A stretch of DNA of 23,084 nucleotides from Acanthamoeba lenticulata. Taxonomy: Eukaryota; Discosea; Longamoebia; Acanthamoebidae. The stretch spans positions 1 through 23,084 of the forward strand of contig NAVB01002264.1 of assembly GCA_002179805.1 (NCBI GenBank), written 5' to 3'. The notes beneath the pieces are model-generated. The model was not told the origin of the DNA, did not search any database, and worked only from the letters and a program-made list of their open reading frames with translations. Positions 13,048 to 23,084 of this stretch are shown one piece after another; position 1 is the stretch's first letter, and each line of letters starts with the position of its first letter. The position numbers and the translations under genes are program-made.

Positions 13048-14527
13048 ATGGGCAACAAGCAATTGACAACGAAAAAGCAGAACCTGTCGCAAGAGGAGGC
13101 ATGGGGGGTATTGGACCTGCTGCCCTCCGAGCTGGTGCTCCACATTCTCAGCTTCGCCGACTGCTCGTGCGCCCCCTCCCCTCTCTTTCTTCTTGCGCCA
13201 ACCACAAACAGAAACCAATTCAACTGACTTGGGGGGTGGGGAGCAGGACGCTGGGCAAGGCCGAAAGGGTCAACTCATGCTGGCGCGACCTCATTCGGCA
13301 GCAAGATGGGTTGTGGAAACCGCAGCTGGTGGCCCTCACCAGGCACGACCCCTTGGCCCGCTGGGGTCCGTTGTCTCTCCTCTTCCTACTCGTCTTCCCT
13401 TCCGCCTCTTCTTTGCTGGCGGCCTCACCTCTGTTGCTGCGCACAGAGACGCCGCGTGACGAGCTGTGGCGCGAACTGGAAGCCACGGGCAAGGGGTACA
13501 AGACCCTCACCAAGGAGCTCATCCTCTTGCAGAAGTCGACCGGTGCGCCCCCCGTCCAGGCGTTGTTTGCCAACCCGCAAACAACAACCTCGGCCATCAG
13601 CATGCACTGAGAGCACAACGTTGTTGTCGCTCGCGTGTGGTGGCCGCAGGGACTGATCTCCAGGACCAGTGGCAGCGCTTCCTTCCGGACTACTTGCCCG
13701 GTTCGTAAACACACATCCACACAGACACAAGGCAGTTTGTTGTTGTTGTTGGGGGAATGCTTTCAGCTTCTTGACGCTCTGGGTATCGCAGGCGCACGTG
13801 CGCTGGTGAGCAAGATCAAGGTGGGCAAGCTGCTCATCGAGGGCAAGCGCAGCCTCAAGGCGCTCATGGTCGGTCTCGACGCCGCAGGCAAGACCACGAT
13901 GCTCTACCACCTGAGCCCGGATCGCAATGTCGACGCCACAGTTCCGACGATCGGCTTCAACGTGGAGACGTTCGCCCACTCCAAGCTTTCCTTTGTCTCC
14001 TGGTGCCGCTGCCAGCCATAATCATCATCATCATCATGCTCCTCATGAGCATCCCGAACGAGCGAGACGCTGACGATCAATGGACACATGTGCAGGGACG
14101 TGGGCGGGCCGGACAAGATCCGACCGCTGTATCGACACTATTTCGGCGACATCGACGTTTTGATTTGGGTGGTGGACCTGAACGACCGCGATCGCGTCGA
14201 CGAAGCCACCAACGAGCTGCGGTGGTTCCTACGTGAACTTCCCGTACGTCCTCACCACCCAATAAAAAAATAGAAATTAAATAAATAAATAAATAAATAA
14301 AAATCATAATCACAATCATTTTGTACGCGGCATACACACAGGAGGTGCCGCTGTTGGTGTATGGCAACAAGATCGACCTGCCGCACGCTCTCTCTGTCGA
14401 CGAGCTGATCAAGCGGATGGGCCTCGAGCAGATGCAAGGCCGCAAGTGGCACGTCCAGCCGAGCTGTGCGATCACGCGGGTGGGCATCTACGAGGGCCTC
14501 GGCTGGCTGGCCACCCACGGGGCCTAA
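13048..14527 (+). CDS. F-box / Arf-like GTPase fusion protein
   Basis: Seven exons (13048-13166, 13247-13365, 13447-13542, 13650-13700, 13792-14002, 14096-14243, 14342-14527) total 930 nt, exactly 309 codons plus stop. Residues about 22-70 form an F-box: [19 protein letters not shown], then VNSCWRDLI and GLWKPQL. A linker of about 60 residues follows. Residues about 131-306 form an Arf-family GTPase: P-loop GLDAAGKTT (156-164), switch [10 protein letters not shown] (180-188), [11 protein letters not shown] (199-209), NKID (257-260) and SCAIT (289-293). The usual Gln of WDVGGQ, needed for GTP hydrolysis in Arf proteins, is Pro204, so hydrolysis is predicted to be slow. The N-terminal MGNKQL resembles, but does not fit well, an N-myristoylation signal. 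An Arf domain following an F-box suggests GTP-dependent control of, or membrane targeting by, an SCF ligase (inference). Confidence 0.85.
14279..14303. repeat. (AAAT)n microsatellite in the last intron of the F-box/Arf-like gene
   Basis: About six ATAA/AAAT units lie in the intron between the exon ending LRELP and the exon starting [10 protein letters not shown]. It is of the same type as the tract in the GH31 gene. Confidence 0.85.
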
Positions 14528-14620
14528 CCCTTGCTTGCACAAGAAACGACCCAAAGAAGCCGACAGAGTTGGCTCCGCGGTTGAAGATGAAAACGTCTCT
14601 ACAAGAAAACAACATTTGGT

Positions 14621-20890
<6,270 letters not shown>

Positions 20891-21134
20891 GCACAGCAAA
20901 CCTTGGCTGAAATGGAAAGTGACGAAAGAGCTTCACTCAGAGGCCTACCCCTGCTCCCTGTCGAGCGCCTTTCAACGGTGGCTCTGCGGCGTATTGCCAG
21001 GCTGCTGTATCGTCGTTTTCGCCCTCCAGGCGCACAGTTTTGCTGCCAAACGCCAGAAGGACAAGATGAGATACACGAAAGAAAAAGAAGAGAAATAAGC
21101 CATTAAAGAAGAATAAAAGGACTCTCAGAACAAG
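20891..21134. promoter_or_regulatory. Divergent promoter region between RecQ and TrmO-like genes
   Basis: A 244-bp spacer between outward-reading ATGs at 20890 (minus) and 21135 (plus). The plus-strand side before 21135 is A-rich (GAAAGAAAAAGAAG, AGAATAAAAGG). I see no clear TATA box. Confidence 0.4.
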
Positions 21135-22424
21135 ATGGAGGTGGAGCCCAAGGAGGACGCCCAAGCTGCTCATTCAGCACCTGCATGCCCGCTCTGCCCT
21201 CCTGCTCGCTCAACGGGCGCACTTTCGGGCGTGAGCATGAATGAGGACATGCTGCATTTCTTCCGGATCGGGTCGGAGTGGCTTGGTTGGCCGTTGTGCA
21301 CGACACATCTCAAGTTTTATGATCAAGCAAAGGCGGCCACAAGTGCGCAAAAGGGCGGAGCTGAAGAGGCGACGGAGACCAGCAGCGAGCCACAGCGGAA
21401 CAAGCGACGCCGGAGCAAGCAGCAGACCGCCCAAGAAGAACACCACAACGACACGCAGAAGAAGGGAAAGCAAAAAGAGAAGGAGAAAGAGGATGAAAAG
21501 GACAAACACAACCACAAGACAAGCTCGTCGATGCCGCTCGAGACCTCAGCGGTGGCGGCGCCCGACAGCGTCGCGCTGCAGCCGATCGGCTTGTTCGAGT
21601 CGTGCTTCCTGGAACGACACGGCACACCGCGACAAGGCCTGCTCGTCCCTTCGTCCCGGGGCAAGCTCACCCTGCGCCGGTCCGACGTGTTGACCAACCC
21701 CAAGGATGCGCTGGTCGGGCTCGAGGGCCACTCGCACGTGTGGATCGTCTTCCTCTTCCACAACAACGTTGGCAACCCCAAGAACCGGATCATGCCGCCC
21801 CGCCTGGGCGGGCGCAAGCTCGGCATGTTGGCCACGCGCACGCCGCACCGGCCGTGCCCCATCGGGCTCAGTGTGGCGCGCGTCGAGGCGATTGACGGCG
21901 ACACGCTGCACCTGTCCGGCGTCGACCTCGTCAACAACACGCCCGTGCTCGACATCAAGCCCTACATCCCGCGCTACGACGCCATCCCCGACGCGGTCAC
22001 GGCCGACTGGCTCGTGGAGCTCGACGACGAGAACAACAGCGGGGACAACAAGGCGCCTGGCGAGGGCGGCTCGCCGAGCGGGCGGCTGCAGGTCCGGATG
22101 ACGGACGAGGCCCTCGCAAGCCTCCAGCAAAACGCCCACGCGCTGCGCTTCTTTAAAGACGACTGGGAGCGGGCCCGGCGGTGCATCGAGGAGGTGCTCG
22201 CGCTCGACATTCGGACGCTGCACATGAAGCGCAAGCACCGGGAGGGCATCTACGATGTGCGGATCGACCTGATGAACATCACCTTCATCGTCAACACGGA
22301 CAGCGGCGTGTGTACGGTGCAGAAGATCGAGCTCTGGCCCGAGAGCTACGACTTCGCTGACTTTAACGAGGTCAAGCGCAAGCGGCTCGCTCCCGCCGCC
22401 CCAGCCACGAGCACGACGAAATAA
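21135..22424 (+). CDS. TrmO/TsaA-like tRNA N6-adenosine methyltransferase
   Basis: The family (bacterial TrmO/YaeB, human TRMO) uses S-adenosylmethionine to methylate t6A at tRNA position 37, giving m6t6A and improving decoding. This is a single 429-residue exon with its ATG at 21135. The catalytic fold spans about residues 150-300: PIGLFESCF, GTPRQGLLVP, VWIVFLFHNN, RTPHRPCPIGLSVARVE, LSGVDLVNNTPVLDIKPYIP. The C-terminal part (DDWERARRCIEEVLALDIRT, HREGIYDVRID, IELWPESYDF) is like the TrmO tail. The first 150 residues are extra: a Cys/His pattern (C18-x2-C21, C55-x2-H58) and then a Lys/Glu-rich stretch with a possible nuclear signal (RNKRRRSK). The TAA stop overlaps an AATAAA hexamer, and the next gene ends 30 bp away on the other strand. 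Confidence 0.9.
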   Translation: MEVEPKEDAQAAHSAPACPLCPPARSTGALSGVSMNEDMLHFFRIGSEWLGWPLCTTHLKFYDQAKAATSAQKGGAEEATETSSEPQRNKRRRSKQQTAQEEHHNDTQKKGKQKEKEKEDEKDKHNHKTSSSMPLETSAVAAPDSVALQPIGLFESCFLERHGTPRQGLLVPSSRGKLTLRRSDVLTNPKDALVGLEGHSHVWIVFLFHNNVGNPKNRIMPPRLGGRKLGMLATRTPHRPCPIGLSVARVEAIDGDTLHLSGVDLVNNTPVLDIKPYIPRYDAIPDAVTADWLVELDDENNSGDNKAPGEGGSPSGRLQVRMTDEALASLQQNAHALRFFKDDWERARRCIEEVLALDIRTLHMKRKHREGIYDVRIDLMNITFIVNTDSGVCTVQKIELWPESYDFADFNEVKRKRLAPAAPATSTTK

Positions 22425-22425
22425 A
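22420..22425 (+). terminator. AATAAA overlapping the stop codon of the TrmO-like gene
   Basis: The gene ends ACGAAATAAAATTG, so the TAA at 22422-22424 lies within AATAAA. The 3' end of the transcript would then fall inside or near the convergent GTPase gene. Confidence 0.5.
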
Positions 22426-22454
22426 ATTGTTGTCAATCTTTCAAAGTCAATTCT

Positions 22455-23084
22455 TTACTTCTTCTTTGCGCTGGACTTCTTGGAGAGCAGCTGCTCGGTG
22501 AGCCAGTCCATGCCCTCGGTGAGGCCCTCGCCCGAGCGCGCGCAAGCGGACTGGGCGTGAACCACGCGCCCTTCGCCCGCCAGCCGCCCGAGCTCCAGCA
22601 GCTCAGCCACCTCGGCGGCCGAGGCGGCCTTGGGCAAGTCGCTCTTGTTCGCAAACACGAGCACTGCGGCCTGCTGGAGCTCGGCGTCGTCCAGTAATCG
22701 GAGGAACTCCCCTTTGGCGTCCTCCATGCGCTTCACGTCGGTGGAGTCGACCACGAAGACGAGAGCGTCTGCAGGATGAGGTGAGATAACCACATCAAGC
22801 CTCTAGTTGTCAGGCTGTGGACGAGGAGACACGCACCAGTGCCAACAAAGTAGTGTCGCCAGAGCGGCCGGATCCTGTCTTGCCCGCCGACGTCCTGCAC
22901 GGGCAACGTCCGGTCAAAGTCAGAGTTGGCATGGCACGAAGGAGAAGGTTGTGGCAACGCACCCACACGTTGAGGGCGATGTTCTTGAGCTTGATTGTCT
23001 CCACGTTGAAGCCTACGGTGGGGATGCTCTCATAGTCCTGATCGCCCTTGAGGTGGTGCACGATCGCTGCCCGCCAACCACAAG
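22455..23084 (-). CDS. Arf-family small GTPase, 5' end beyond the window
   Basis: Arf-family GTPases switch between GDP and GTP to control membrane traffic or cilia. Three exons are visible (23066-22963, 22894-22837, 22768-22455) and join in phase. The peptide begins IVHHLKGDQ, then PTVGFNVET (switch I), W-DVGGQDRIRPLWRHYF (switch II, with the catalytic Gln present), LVFVVDSTD, ANKSDLP (NKxD) and QSACARSGEGL. It ends with a basic tail, LSKKSSAKKK. The first base pair of the 23066 exon completes a codon after a phase-1 intron, consistent with GKT(T) just upstream, so the P-loop exon and start lie outside the window. The exact Arf/Arl subgroup cannot be fixed. Confidence 0.9.

Noticed and set aside
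13048..14527. Two separate genes, an F-box gene and an Arf-like gene
   Set aside because: All six introns are in compatible phase with no stop between domains, and the total is exactly 310 codons including the stop. A single gene is the simpler reading, though transcripts should confirm it.

Overview
This is nuclear DNA of a protist, most likely Acanthamoeba castellanii or a close relative. Coding exons are GC-rich. Introns are many and short, and many hold AT-rich tetra- or pentanucleotide runs. Genes are packed tightly and alternate strands. One gene encodes the 27-residue 'LQWARANGCPWD' ankyrin repeats common in amoebae and their giant viruses. The species call is inference from style, not from a search. 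I see no bacterial operon, transposon, CRISPR array, rRNA or tRNA gene.

Layout, left to right: (1) minus 64-2209, 26S proteasome lid subunit Rpn3/PSMD3, nine exons. (2) minus 2505-6525, secreted or lysosomal GH31 alpha-glucosidase with an N-terminal trefoil domain. (3) plus 7345-8918, PP2C-type phosphatase, five exons. (4) minus 9231-10222, unrecognised secreted glycoprotein, three exons. (5) plus 10472-11573, F-box protein with an uncertain 3' structure. (6) minus 11663-12946, F-box-like and ankyrin-repeat protein without introns. (7) plus 13048-14527, a 309-residue fusion of an F-box to an Arf-like GTPase. (8) minus 14621-20890, a RECQL1-type RecQ helicase whose reading frame appears to run on into a chromodomain. 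(9) plus 21135-22424, a TrmO/TsaA-like tRNA methyltransferase with an unusual N-terminal extension. (10) minus 22455 to the window end, a second Arf-family GTPase, cut off at its 5' end.

The genes do not form one pathway. Three neighbouring genes (5-7) carry F-boxes or F-box-like segments, which suggests a local patch of SCF ubiquitin-ligase adaptors. Divergent pairs share short 5' regions (101 to 819 bp). Convergent pairs end 30 to 312 bp apart, in two cases with AATAAA overlapping the stop codon.

The two most interesting items are gene fusions. The first is the F-box/Arf-like GTPase, in which the catalytic glutamine of the switch II motif is replaced by proline. The second is the RecQ helicase joined to a chromodomain, with SUMO-interaction-like motifs at both ends. 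Exon joins were worked out by hand from splice consensus, phase and family knowledge. Where I give a residue count, the phases closed exactly over the whole gene.
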